Below are positions 43,632 through 52,277 of a DNA stretch of 58,109 nt, one piece after another (position 1 is the stretch's first letter; every line of letters begins with the position of its first letter). The DNA is from an uncultured Bacteroidia bacterium. Its GTDB lineage: Bacteria; Bacteroidota; Bacteroidia; J057; CALLMJ01. The stretch spans positions 1 to 58,109 of the forward strand of contig CALLNY010000016.1 of NCBI GenBank assembly GCA_938005475.1, given 5' to 3'. Both the position numbers and the translations under genes were made by a program. Under the pieces are notes generated by a model. It made no database searches, was not told the DNA's origin, and saw only the letters and a list, made by a program, of their open reading frames with translations.

Positions 43632-43639
43632 CAAAATTA
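43632..43639 (-). promoter_or_regulatory. -7 box (TAatTTTG) for rpmH
   Basis: A perfect match 24 nt before the rpmH ATG. Confidence 0.65.
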
Positions 43640-43667
43640 GTAAAAATTTCATTTTCTCAAACGTATT

Positions 43668-44948
43668 TTATTTTTTTGCATAAAATTCTCCAAATTTATT
43701 TTGGGGGTCGTAAAAGGATTTTAATTCCATAAAATCCGAGAAGCGAGGATAACACGAGTAAAGTTCTTTGTTTGATAAATTAAATTCTTTACCCCAGTGG
43801 GGTCTAGCAAGGTAAGATAAAGCAAAGGATTGAAAATCTTGTTTTAAGGATTCCCATTGTTTATCGTAATGGTTATAGATACCAAGCCATAGGGTATCTC
43901 TATGGTAAGCAGGACTTAACCAAAAGTTATCTGCTTGAGCAACACGGATTTCTTGAATAAAGTTAAAAGTAAAGCGGTTATCGGAGTATCGTTTAAAATA
44001 ATCGGAGAGGATAGAGGAAGCGTCTTTTAGAGGGAAAGCCCATTCTGTTTCTCGATGTTTAGGGGGTTCAGGAACTTTAAATATTTTAAAACTTTTATTT
44101 ACTCTTTGGTAAGGTTTTCGCATCTGGGCAGTTAAAATTTGGTTTATGCGAGGTCTTAAACGAGGTAAAAGATTTCCTAATATCACCATCGTACGATAGC
44201 CCCATACGGATAAAACAGTTTCACGCCAGAAGTGTTGAAAGCGGGACTCCTGTATAGGTTCTTGCGTTCTATACATTGCATATACTACTACCTCTCGGGA
44301 AGGTGGTAACCACCATATTTTGAGATGGTCATATTCATGAATCCAATGATTAAAATTTTTTACAGCTTCCTCCCATGGGCATGTAAAAGTATTTTCTTGA
44401 ATATGAAAAGCTGGAACGACCTGAATTTTGAGTTGTATGATAATTCCAAGAAGCCCGAGAGATATTAAAATTGCATGAAAATGAGGATGTTGAATATCAA
44501 AAGTATGGATATTTCCGTGACCGTCTATCCAGGTAACTTCTTTACATTGAGTAGCTAAACAACCGAATTGGTAGCCTGACCCATGCGTACCTGTACTAAT
44601 AGCACCTGCAATAGATTGCTGGTCGATAGAGCCTAGATTTTGGAGAGCAAGCCCATTTTTATCCAAGAACTGATTGATTTGCCATAATTTCATTCCAGCA
44701 GATAAAGTAACTTCTAGGGTATTATGGTTTATAGTGGGGGAAAGATTTAAAAAAGATAAGTCAATGATAGCTTGAGCCTCTTTCCACAGGTCAGCCCAGG
44801 AATGCCCCGAACCCACCAATCGTATAGAGGAATGATTTGTTAGAACATGTTTTAAATCTTCAACGTTTTCTGGTAAAAATAAAAACGGGACTTTATTGCG
44901 AACATTTTTCGCCCAATTTTCAAAAAGGATATTTTTATGGATTTGCAT
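43668..44948 (-). CDS. FAD-linked sugar-lactone oxidase (D-arabinono-1,4-lactone oxidase type)
   Basis: The 426-residue flavoprotein has the VAO/PCMH FAD-binding half (RLVGSGHSWADLWKE, GSIDQQSIAGAISTGTHGSG) and a C-terminal ALO domain ending in the family's HWxK motif (HWGKEFNLSN) and YPRFSDFMELKSFYDPQNKF. Relatives oxidise aldonolactones or polyols such as xylitol; a histidine for covalent FAD is not obvious near the N-terminus. It overlaps the acyltransferase gene by 14 bp and is surely co-transcribed with it. Confidence 0.87.
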   Translation of the reverse strand: MQIHKNILFENWAKNVRNKVPFLFLPENVEDLKHVLTNHSSIRLVGSGHSWADLWKEAQAIIDLSFLNLSPTINHNTLEVTLSAGMKLWQINQFLDKNGLALQNLGSIDQQSIAGAISTGTHGSGYQFGCLATQCKEVTWIDGHGNIHTFDIQHPHFHAILISLGLLGIIIQLKIQVVPAFHIQENTFTCPWEEAVKNFNHWIHEYDHLKIWWLPPSREVVVYAMYRTQEPIQESRFQHFWRETVLSVWGYRTMVILGNLLPRLRPRINQILTAQMRKPYQRVNKSFKIFKVPEPPKHRETEWAFPLKDASSILSDYFKRYSDNRFTFNFIQEIRVAQADNFWLSPAYHRDTLWLGIYNHYDKQWESLKQDFQSFALSYLARPHWGKEFNLSNKELYSCYPRFSDFMELKSFYDPQNKFGEFYAKK

Positions 44949-46284
44949 GGGTAGTATATTCCATTTGAAACTCTTTCAATTTTTTTATAATTTCTTTTCG
45001 TTGAAGTGTTAGTTCTGCAATTTTTCTTTTATTTCTACGAAACTCGTAAACTAATTTTAACTTTTTTTGAACTTGGTCCCATTTTATAGCAAAGTTCAAT
45101 GCAAAAAAACCTAATATTGGAAAGATAGCAAAAATGAATAACGAATATATCTGTTTGCGAAATAGATACACCAGCCATAAATAAGACAGAAAATACCACA
45201 AAGGAAAAGCTATCAATCCTGTAACTAATTTAATTCCTGCGTGATATTCTTTGTAGGGGGTTAATTTAGTTGCTACTAGTTTTGGCAAAGTATAAGGTAC
45301 CCAGTTAGTAAACCAGCCTACCACAAAAAGGGGAGATAACATAATCAATAAAATAAACTGCAATAATGAACTGTAATATAATTTTTTTAAACCTTTTATA
45401 TTTGAGATGGTTTGGTCATCTAATTTATATTGATGAACTGTATAAAAATAGGATTTGATGGCTTGAGTAAGGTCGTGTAGTTCAAAAGGTTTTGCTTCTG
45501 AGAAATAATAAATAGCTTGCTGTATTTCTTTCTCGATAGTAAAAACAGTATGGACAGCGTTAGGGTTTATTGCAAATTCGTTTAAAAATAAAGTTTGTAT
45601 ATTTTTGATTAACTCGTCTTCGGAATTGGAATTCGTATTGATTACAAGTTTTTGGATAGAGAAATAAATATAATCCGTTAACTGATTAACAGCCTCAACG
45701 GGATTTTGTGTATAACTTTCCTGGTAAGTTTGCAAGTAAATCGGATATCCCACATTTACAATAACATTACTTCTAAAATTTTCAGGATCGGAGTAGTTAA
45801 TACCGACTGGTAAGATAGCCAAATTCAACTGGAAATGGGAAAGGGATTCAGCTAATAAGGCAATACGAGCAGTTCCTGTTTTAAATTTTTTTAATTGTCT
45901 TTTTCCTTCACTAACTCCTTCTGGGAAAATGATTAGAGCACCATTATTTTTCAGGAGTTCAACGCATGCTTCAAAAGTTAGAGAATTATGATTTTGTGGC
46001 AAGCCATTTTCGATGTCTTGTTTTCTGTAAATGGGAATCATATGAAGTTGTTTTAGAAGCCATTTTACATAGGTGTTCGTAAATACAGAAGCATTAGTTA
46101 AGAAGTAGAACTCTCTATCTATAAGAGCGGCAAGGAGGATTGCATCCATAAAAGTATTAGGGTGGTTAGAGACCACGATTAAAGGAGAATTTTCTGGAAT
46201 TTTAGTAAGCGTAGTAAATTGAATTTTTCTAAAAAAAATATTTAAAGCGATTTTAGCTAACCACTTTAAGATTTTATAAGACAT
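44935..46284 (-). CDS. PlsC-type acyltransferase with C-terminal membrane region
   Basis: The 449-residue protein has the PlsC motifs VVSNHPNTFMD (NHx4D), the substrate motif FPEGVSEGKRQLKKFKTG and VGINYSDPENF, then about three membrane helices (~310-335, ~355-375, ~380-410) and a Lys-rich coiled C-terminus. It is expected to acylate a glycerophosphate-type lipid at the inner membrane; the long C-terminal half is unlike classic PlsC (~240 residues). The start at 46284 follows a strong AAGGAGG Shine-Dalgarno, rare in this window. PHA synthase is 39 nt upstream on the same strand. Confidence 0.85.
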   Translation of the reverse strand: MSYKILKWLAKIALNIFFRKIQFTTLTKIPENSPLIVVSNHPNTFMDAILLAALIDREFYFLTNASVFTNTYVKWLLKQLHMIPIYRKQDIENGLPQNHNSLTFEACVELLKNNGALIIFPEGVSEGKRQLKKFKTGTARIALLAESLSHFQLNLAILPVGINYSDPENFRSNVIVNVGYPIYLQTYQESYTQNPVEAVNQLTDYIYFSIQKLVINTNSNSEDELIKNIQTLFLNEFAINPNAVHTVFTIEKEIQQAIYYFSEAKPFELHDLTQAIKSYFYTVHQYKLDDQTISNIKGLKKLYYSSLLQFILLIMLSPLFVVGWFTNWVPYTLPKLVATKLTPYKEYHAGIKLVTGLIAFPLWYFLSYLWLVYLFRKQIYSLFIFAIFPILGFFALNFAIKWDQVQKKLKLVYEFRRNKRKIAELTLQRKEIIKKLKEFQMEYTTHANP

Positions 46285-46288
46285 ATTT

Positions 46289-46295
46289 CCTCCTT
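46289..46295 (-). promoter_or_regulatory. Shine-Dalgarno sequence (AAGGAGG) before the acyltransferase
   Basis: The minus strand reads AAGGAGGAAAT-ATG. Nearly all other genes here lack such a site, as is usual in Bacteroidota. It supports ATG 46284 and suggests translation independent of the upstream PHA synthase. Confidence 0.6.
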
Positions 46296-46323
46296 GATTT
46301 AGGGTAGAGAAAGATGCTACTGT

Positions 46324-48111
46324 TTACCATGCCAATCGTTCTTTGACGTAAGAACCGGGTGCATCTTCTAGTTTACCTTGGATAGTTCTTGCATCAATTT
46401 CTTTGGAGTTATAAAAATTAAGCCATTGTATCCATTCATTCCACCAAGAGCCGGGATGAGTTTGCGCTTTTTCTAACCATTCTTCGGGGGTATCGGCTAT
46501 TTCATTGTTTGTCCAAAAGTTACGTTTATTTTTAGCGGGATGATTAACAATTCCTGCAATATGACCACTTGCGCCTAAAATAAAACGTTTTTCTCCTGAA
46601 AAAGCTAAAAAGCCTTTATAAACCGTTTTCCAAGGAGAAATATGGTCATCAATGGTTGCAACAAAGCAGGAAGGTGTGTTCACCGAATGTAAATCTACAA
46701 AATTACCCAGCATTTTTAGATGATTAGGTTTAATAAGGTTGTTTTCAAGGTACATATTACGGAGATAATAGCTGTACATCTTACCGGGCAAATTGGTAGG
46801 GTCGGAGTTCCAATAAAGTAAATCAAAAGGGGGAGGGGTCTTTCCATTGAGATAGTTAGAAACTACATAGTTCCAGAAGAGTTCGTTTTCACGTAGGAAA
46901 GAAAACGCATTAGCAAGAATATTACCATTTAAAATACCACCATCTTTGAATTTTTCTTCTACTTCTTGTACAAAAAACTCATCAATGAAAGTTCCAATTT
47001 CTCCTGTCTCTTGAAAGTCAAGCATTGCGGCTAGGAAAGTAGCGGTATGAACAGAAGCATTACGCTTTTTCTTTAAGATAGCCAAAGTGTTACCTAACAG
47101 AGTTCCACCAATGCAGAACCCTAGTACATTTACTTTTTTTACATCGGTTATAGATTTAACGGCTTCAATAGCGGCAAAAGCCCCTTTTTCGATATAGTCT
47201 TCCCAAGTAAGATGTTCAATAGAAGCATCTGCACTTTTCCAAGAAACCATAAAAACGGTGTAACCTTGTTCTACTATGTATTTTACATAGGAATTATCAG
47301 GAGTTAGGTCTAAAATGTAATATTTGTTAATCCAGGGAGGGAGAATAAGGAAAGGATATTCTTTTACTTTTTCGGTAAGTGGTTTATATTGAATAAGTTG
47401 AATAAGCTCATTTTGGAATACTACGGCGCCTTCTGTAACCGCTACATTTTTACCAATTTCAAATTGGGATTCATCGGTCATGGTAATACGACCTTTCTTG
47501 AGGTCTTGTATCATGTTCTTAAAACCTTTTATTAAGCTTTTACCTTTAGTTTCTTTAGCATATTGTAGGACTTCGGGGTTAGTCAAAATGAAATTAGTAG
47601 GAGAAATTGCACTAATAAATTGCCTTGTATGAAACTGTAATTTTTTTCTTTTATGTTCTTCTAAGGGGAATTCATTGACAATGTCCATAAAAAAATCTGA
47701 TAAAAGCAGATAGGATTCTTTGATAAAATCAAAATAAGCATTTTCATGCCATTCTTTTGCTTTAAAACGGTTATCTTTAGGAGAGGGTTTGATAACCTCT
47801 TCAACCTCTTTACCGAATTGTTTATCCCAAAAATTTAGCCATATTTTGAAAAAATCTTGATAAAACTGGGCTTGAAGTTTGTACCACTTATCGGGATGAA
47901 CCATAATAGCTTGGCTTAACTCGGTGTAAGCAATCATTAGTCCTTTATCCACTCGTGCTTGAGTGAGAAAGTCTATATACTTGCTAACCAAGACAGATAG
48001 ATCATTATGAATGTTACTGAGAAATTCGCTAATCTGAAAGATATTAGTTTCAAATATTTCAAAAATATTGGTATCGTTTTTAAAAATCTCTAATAAGTTA
48101 CTATTTGACAT
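46324..48111 (-). CDS. phaC: Poly(3-hydroxyalkanoate) synthase
   Basis: PhaC polymerises 3-hydroxyacyl-CoA into storage polyester. The 595-residue protein is of class I length. It has the lipase-like box GFCIGGTLLGN with catalytic Cys at ~331, ILPPWINKYYILDL, the tryptophan-containing VSWKSADASIEHLTWEDY, the catalytic Asp in DDHISPWKTVY (~486) and His in GASGHIAGIVN (~517). phaA/phaB are not adjacent. ATG 48111 is preferred over a TTG at 48120 nine bases upstream. A TTTG-N20-TAatTTTG promoter lies upstream. Confidence 0.95.
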   Translation of the reverse strand: MSNSNLLEIFKNDTNIFEIFETNIFQISEFLSNIHNDLSVLVSKYIDFLTQARVDKGLMIAYTELSQAIMVHPDKWYKLQAQFYQDFFKIWLNFWDKQFGKEVEEVIKPSPKDNRFKAKEWHENAYFDFIKESYLLLSDFFMDIVNEFPLEEHKRKKLQFHTRQFISAISPTNFILTNPEVLQYAKETKGKSLIKGFKNMIQDLKKGRITMTDESQFEIGKNVAVTEGAVVFQNELIQLIQYKPLTEKVKEYPFLILPPWINKYYILDLTPDNSYVKYIVEQGYTVFMVSWKSADASIEHLTWEDYIEKGAFAAIEAVKSITDVKKVNVLGFCIGGTLLGNTLAILKKKRNASVHTATFLAAMLDFQETGEIGTFIDEFFVQEVEEKFKDGGILNGNILANAFSFLRENELFWNYVVSNYLNGKTPPPFDLLYWNSDPTNLPGKMYSYYLRNMYLENNLIKPNHLKMLGNFVDLHSVNTPSCFVATIDDHISPWKTVYKGFLAFSGEKRFILGASGHIAGIVNHPAKNKRNFWTNNEIADTPEEWLEKAQTHPGSWWNEWIQWLNFYNSKEIDARTIQGKLEDAPGSYVKERLAW

Positions 48112-48131
48112 GATATTCAATATATTATTCG

Positions 48132-48139
48132 CAAAATTA
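48132..48139 (-). promoter_or_regulatory. Promoter (TTTG-N20-TAatTTTG) for phaC
   Basis: A perfect -7 box on the minus strand 20 nt before ATG 48111, with TTTG about 20 bases further upstream. Confidence 0.65.
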
Positions 48140-48212
48140 AATCATTTTTTGACTTTGTCAAACTGAAAAATTAAAATCATTCAAGATAAATATTACTAAT
48201 TTCATCAAAAAA

Positions 48213-50372
48213 TTAAGGCATGAGCCAATAACTGCATTTAATTACAAGTGCACGGTTTTTAATGAAAATTTTTTCTGTTTCATAGTTATCTGTCCAAACA
48301 ATGAATAAATCGGACATAGGAGCGAAGCGCCATTGTAATCTTGAATTGATATTAAAATTATTCGTTTGGGTGTTGTATTGAAGGAAAGTAGTGAAAAATA
48401 AAGAACGGGTAAAAGTTAATTCAAAACGAGTACTAATAAGGAGCAGGGTAGTATTAGCATACGGTTCAGGTAAAATAATACGATTATAATCTACTGATAT
48501 ACCGTAAGCCCCCCAAGGTTGAGTTCTAAAATTTATGCCTGTATTGTTATTCCATATAGTTCCGTTGAAGTAGGTTCCGTAAGTAGAACTTAAACTGTAA
48601 TTCAATATTTTTCGCGGATTAGAATTATAATTCATGTTGAGTTGCTTGTAATGATAAGGTCCGGTAGGTAATGGATTGGCATGAGTTCGGGAGGGGTCGA
48701 AGGGGTATAACAATTGCGTAAATAACTCTTTGATAGTAAAAGAAAAACCTTTACCATCATGGAAATTAAAAATCAATGAAGTACTCAAATTTCGGTCAAG
48801 CCATTCAAATTTTTTGTTGTAGTATCCATCCAAATATACTTTGATTGCATAATTATTGATAATACTTTTTTTAGGATAAAATTTTCGAGCAATGTCAGGT
48901 TCTAAACGAATTACATTTTTACGAGGGACGAAACCTACTTCTGCATTATAATTTTCCCCAATATATTCGTGGTTGTAACTCCAACTCCAACGAATGGTAT
49001 TATAGCTTATCCAGAGTGCTTGGGCAAAAGCATCTTTTGGTTGGTTAGGAGAGAATGATTGATGAAAAAAAGCTTTACCCAAAATTTTATTATTATTAGT
49101 TTGGAAGTTATAATCTAACCCTGCTACTCTATTAAAATCCGTTGTATTAGAAAAATTTTGTCGATTGACTACCATAGCAACTATATTAGATTTTTTGCCG
49201 ACTTGTCTTTGAGTTGCGGCAACAAAGTAGTTTTGTGGATTTAATGCTAGCCTTGCTACTCCTTCGGTTTGCATATCCATAATACCTATTCGCCAGTTCT
49301 GATTTATTTTACCTGAAAGTCTTGCTCCCGCAATGATAGGTATGGTTTGTCCATTGTATAGCCCAATTTGCCGAGAAAAAAAAGGTCTTATATTCCTAAA
49401 ACCTAATCGAGCAAATAAATCGGAGTTTTCAATAAAAAACTCTCTTCGCTCGGGAAAAAATAAACTGAACCGACTTAAATTGGTGATTTGTGCATCCACT
49501 TCTACTTGAGAAAAATCAGGATTTAAGGTAACATCCAAGTTCAAAGAAGAAGTAATCCCTAACTTTGCATTTAAACCTGCATTAGGTTGGAATTGATACG
49601 TTTTAAGTTGATAATCTGAGTACTGAGGTAAAGTGAAATAAGGAATTAACGAAATATTTTTACCTGCTTTTTGGGGTCCTTCTTCCCAAATTAGTTTTCC
49701 TGTATAGGGTAAAAATGAAATATTATAGATACGAGGCACCCTAGACCAGTTAGAGGTTTCATTGATTTTTAGGTTTTGCCGGTGAAAATTGATTCCCCAT
49801 TCTTTAATGCCCGCTTTGTAACGAATAGACTTAAAAGGAATAAACATTTCTGCTATCCATTCGTCTTTTTTTCGTTTCACTTCTACAAACCATTTGTTGT
49901 CCCATATGGTAGTAACCCCAAAAAAGCCCCTATCTTCAATAACTCCCTCCCGTTGAACACCGTAAGGATTAACACCAAAACTAAAACCATTCGTTTTATC
50001 ATAAAGAGGGTCTATGGTTACAACAAAAGCATCGCTACTATTGATAGAAAAATCTCTTTTTAAATTTTGTACTACAAAAGGTATATCAATTAGACTATCC
50101 TTGCAAATAGCCCCAATATAAATGCCCTGTTCATTATGTAAGATTCGTACTTCAGTATGTGTAAGCGATTTTATTGTATCATAAGGAAAAGATTGCCAAA
50201 AATCTGTTGCAACCTCCGAAATTTGCCACTCAGGTTCATCCAGTTCCCCATCTATGGTTAAACTTGTTCCTATTTTTTTGATGGTGATAGACTTGTGCTC
50301 CTCTGCAAGACTGCCTTGAGAATATACTTCAAAATAGAACAATAAAAGAACAATAAATAAAAGGTTACGCAT
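48213..50372 (-). CDS. Exported CBM9-like/DUF5916 outer-membrane protein
   Basis: The 719-residue protein has a signal peptide (MRNLLFIVLLLFYFEVYS-Q). An N-terminal carbohydrate-binding family 9-like domain (~25-220) carries IDGELDEPEWQ, DSSDAF-type residues and WIAEMFIPFKSIRYK. A long DUF5916 region follows, rich in aromatic beta strands as expected for an outer-membrane barrel (SLFFPERREFFIENSDLFA, then many tyrosine/tryptophan strands). The function is unknown; CBM9-like heads bind glycans in other proteins. ATG 50372 is preferred because the -7 box at 50381-50388 lies inside the longer frame. Confidence 0.87.
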   Translation of the reverse strand: MRNLLFIVLLLFYFEVYSQGSLAEEHKSITIKKIGTSLTIDGELDEPEWQISEVATDFWQSFPYDTIKSLTHTEVRILHNEQGIYIGAICKDSLIDIPFVVQNLKRDFSINSSDAFVVTIDPLYDKTNGFSFGVNPYGVQREGVIEDRGFFGVTTIWDNKWFVEVKRKKDEWIAEMFIPFKSIRYKAGIKEWGINFHRQNLKINETSNWSRVPRIYNISFLPYTGKLIWEEGPQKAGKNISLIPYFTLPQYSDYQLKTYQFQPNAGLNAKLGITSSLNLDVTLNPDFSQVEVDAQITNLSRFSLFFPERREFFIENSDLFARLGFRNIRPFFSRQIGLYNGQTIPIIAGARLSGKINQNWRIGIMDMQTEGVARLALNPQNYFVAATQRQVGKKSNIVAMVVNRQNFSNTTDFNRVAGLDYNFQTNNNKILGKAFFHQSFSPNQPKDAFAQALWISYNTIRWSWSYNHEYIGENYNAEVGFVPRKNVIRLEPDIARKFYPKKSIINNYAIKVYLDGYYNKKFEWLDRNLSTSLIFNFHDGKGFSFTIKELFTQLLYPFDPSRTHANPLPTGPYHYKQLNMNYNSNPRKILNYSLSSTYGTYFNGTIWNNNTGINFRTQPWGAYGISVDYNRIILPEPYANTTLLLISTRFELTFTRSLFFTTFLQYNTQTNNFNINSRLQWRFAPMSDLFIVWTDNYETEKIFIKNRALVIKCSYWLMP

Positions 50373-50380
50373 TGACGTTG

Positions 50381-50388
50381 CAAAAATA
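50381..50388 (-). promoter_or_regulatory. -7 box (TAttTTTG) for the DUF5916 gene
   Basis: A perfect match 8 nt before ATG 50372; it excludes the longer in-frame start at 50426. Confidence 0.6.
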
Positions 50389-50499
50389 ATATTTTTAATG
50401 CAGTTCATAAACCAGTAATAAAACAAAAAGCTATTTGTTAAAACAAACTTCTTTGATACAACTACAAAAAAGTAACATAGTCATTTTGATGATTTTTCT

Positions 50500-50507
50500 T
50501 AACTTTG
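50500..50507 (+). promoter_or_regulatory. -7 box (TAacTTTG) for the DUF6029 gene
   Basis: A perfect match 22 nt before ATG 50530. Confidence 0.6.
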
Positions 50508-50529
50508 CGGATTTAAAACTCATTCGTAA

Positions 50530-52158
50530 ATGAAAAAAATTTTTTTTTGTTTAATTATTTTTGGGGAACTATCACTTTACAGTCAAGAAAAAAAAATAGA
50601 TTTGGGGGAGATACGGGGTAACTTTCAAGTAGATGCGCAGTATTACAATAAAGATAGTCTGATTGGGGCTCCGCTTGTTCCTGAAAAAATGAGAGCCGCA
50701 GGTTTTGGTAATTTTTTATACAGAAGAGGTAAATTTTCCGCAGGCGTACGTTATGAATCGTATCAATATCCTTTGTTAGGGTTTGACCAACGCTATCGCG
50801 GGGAAGGTATCCCGTATCGTTATGTTACTTATTCTGATGATAATTTTGAAATCACCGCAGGGAATTTTTATGAACAGTTTGGCTCGGGGATGATTTTGAG
50901 AACCTATGAAGAACGAGGGCTCGGCTATGACAATGTTTTTGATGGTTTTCGTGTTAAGCTTAAGCCTTTTAAAGGAATTTATTTAAAAGGATTAGTAGGA
51001 AAGCAACGTTTATTTTTTTCATTAGGACCGGGAATTGTGAGAGGAGTAGACGGAGAAATTCACATTAACGAGTTATTAGACTCGCTGATGATGGAAAGTA
51101 AATTACAAATCCGTTTGGGAGGAAGTTTTGTTTCTAAATATCAAAAAGATGAAGATCCTGTATACATATTACCCGAAAATGTGGGAGCTTGGACAAACCG
51201 ATTAAACCTTACCTACGGAGATTTTTCGCTGGAAGCTGAATATATGCACAAAGATAATGACCCTTCCACGGTCAATAACTTCATTTACAAAAGTGGAAAT
51301 TGCTTACTAACGACTTTAAATTATGCACGTTCAGGTTTAGGTATTTCTTTATCTGCTAAAAGAACGGATAACCTTAATTTTCGTTCCGACAGAACTGAAA
51401 CTGGTAACAACCTCATGATTAACTATTTACCTGCTCTCACGAAACAACACACTTATACTCTCGCCGCAACGATTTATCCTTACGCCTCTCAACCCAATGG
51501 AGAAATGGCTTTTCAAGGTGAATTTACTTACAAATTCAAAAAAGAAACAGCTCTCGGGGGAAAATATGGAATGGATTTAACCTTAAATGCTTCTATCGTT
51601 CATGGAATTGATACTTCCCAAGTAATCCCTTACATCGGTTATGAAAGCCCCTTTTTTAAAATCGGTAAACGTAAATTCTTCCATGATTACAATATAGAAA
51701 TTACTAAACGACTGACCGATAAACTCAAAGTGAATTTGAACTACCTCAATTTCTTTTACGATAAAGATGTTGTACAGGGATTAAGTGGTTTTGGCGTAAT
51801 ACACGCTCATATCGGAATTGTAGAAATTCAATATAAAATTCAATCCAAGCATACTATTCGAACTGAGTTCCAAATGCTTCATACAAAGCAAGATGAAGGG
51901 TCTTGGGCTATGGCTCTGATGGAATATACAATCTCTCCTAAATGGTTCTTTGCTATCATGGACCAATACAATTACGGAAATCCAAATGAAAAAAAAAGAA
52001 TTCATTACTTTTGGGGTTCTATGGGAAGGAATTTTAAGAACAATCGAGTGATTCTTTCTTATGGAAGACAAAGAGCAGGTATCTTTTGTGTTGGTGGAGT
52101 TTGTAGAAATGTTCCTGCTTCTAATGGTTTTACTTTAACGGTAATCAGTAATTTTTGA
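50530..52158 (+). CDS. DUF6029 family outer-membrane protein
   Basis: The 542-residue exported protein has a signal peptide (IFFCLIIFGELSLYS-Q) and then GEIRGNFQVDAQYY, YVTYSDDNFEITAGNFYEQF and GSGMILRTYEERGLGYDNVF, which are hallmarks of DUF6029. The rest alternates polar and aromatic residues in ~10-residue strands, predicting a large outer-membrane beta barrel. It is divergent from the DUF5916 gene, another envelope protein. The function is unknown; it may be a porin-like or surface-assembly component. Confidence 0.85.
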   Translation: MKKIFFCLIIFGELSLYSQEKKIDLGEIRGNFQVDAQYYNKDSLIGAPLVPEKMRAAGFGNFLYRRGKFSAGVRYESYQYPLLGFDQRYRGEGIPYRYVTYSDDNFEITAGNFYEQFGSGMILRTYEERGLGYDNVFDGFRVKLKPFKGIYLKGLVGKQRLFFSLGPGIVRGVDGEIHINELLDSLMMESKLQIRLGGSFVSKYQKDEDPVYILPENVGAWTNRLNLTYGDFSLEAEYMHKDNDPSTVNNFIYKSGNCLLTTLNYARSGLGISLSAKRTDNLNFRSDRTETGNNLMINYLPALTKQHTYTLAATIYPYASQPNGEMAFQGEFTYKFKKETALGGKYGMDLTLNASIVHGIDTSQVIPYIGYESPFFKIGKRKFFHDYNIEITKRLTDKLKVNLNYLNFFYDKDVVQGLSGFGVIHAHIGIVEIQYKIQSKHTIRTEFQMLHTKQDEGSWAMALMEYTISPKWFFAIMDQYNYGNPNEKKRIHYFWGSMGRNFKNNRVILSYGRQRAGIFCVGGVCRNVPASNGFTLTVISNF

Positions 52159-52277
52159 GTTATTTACTAAATGACAATGAAAACAACTTATCACTGATGA
52201 TTTCAGGTGAAAGTTTTTATATCAATCAAATTATTAGATGTTTGAATACTCCCATTAAAAAGAAATTTAAGGTAAAT

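Noticed and set aside
48120-48120. TTG start for phaC nine bases upstream of ATG
   Set aside because: The ATG at 48111 is a better start and nothing conserved lies before it.
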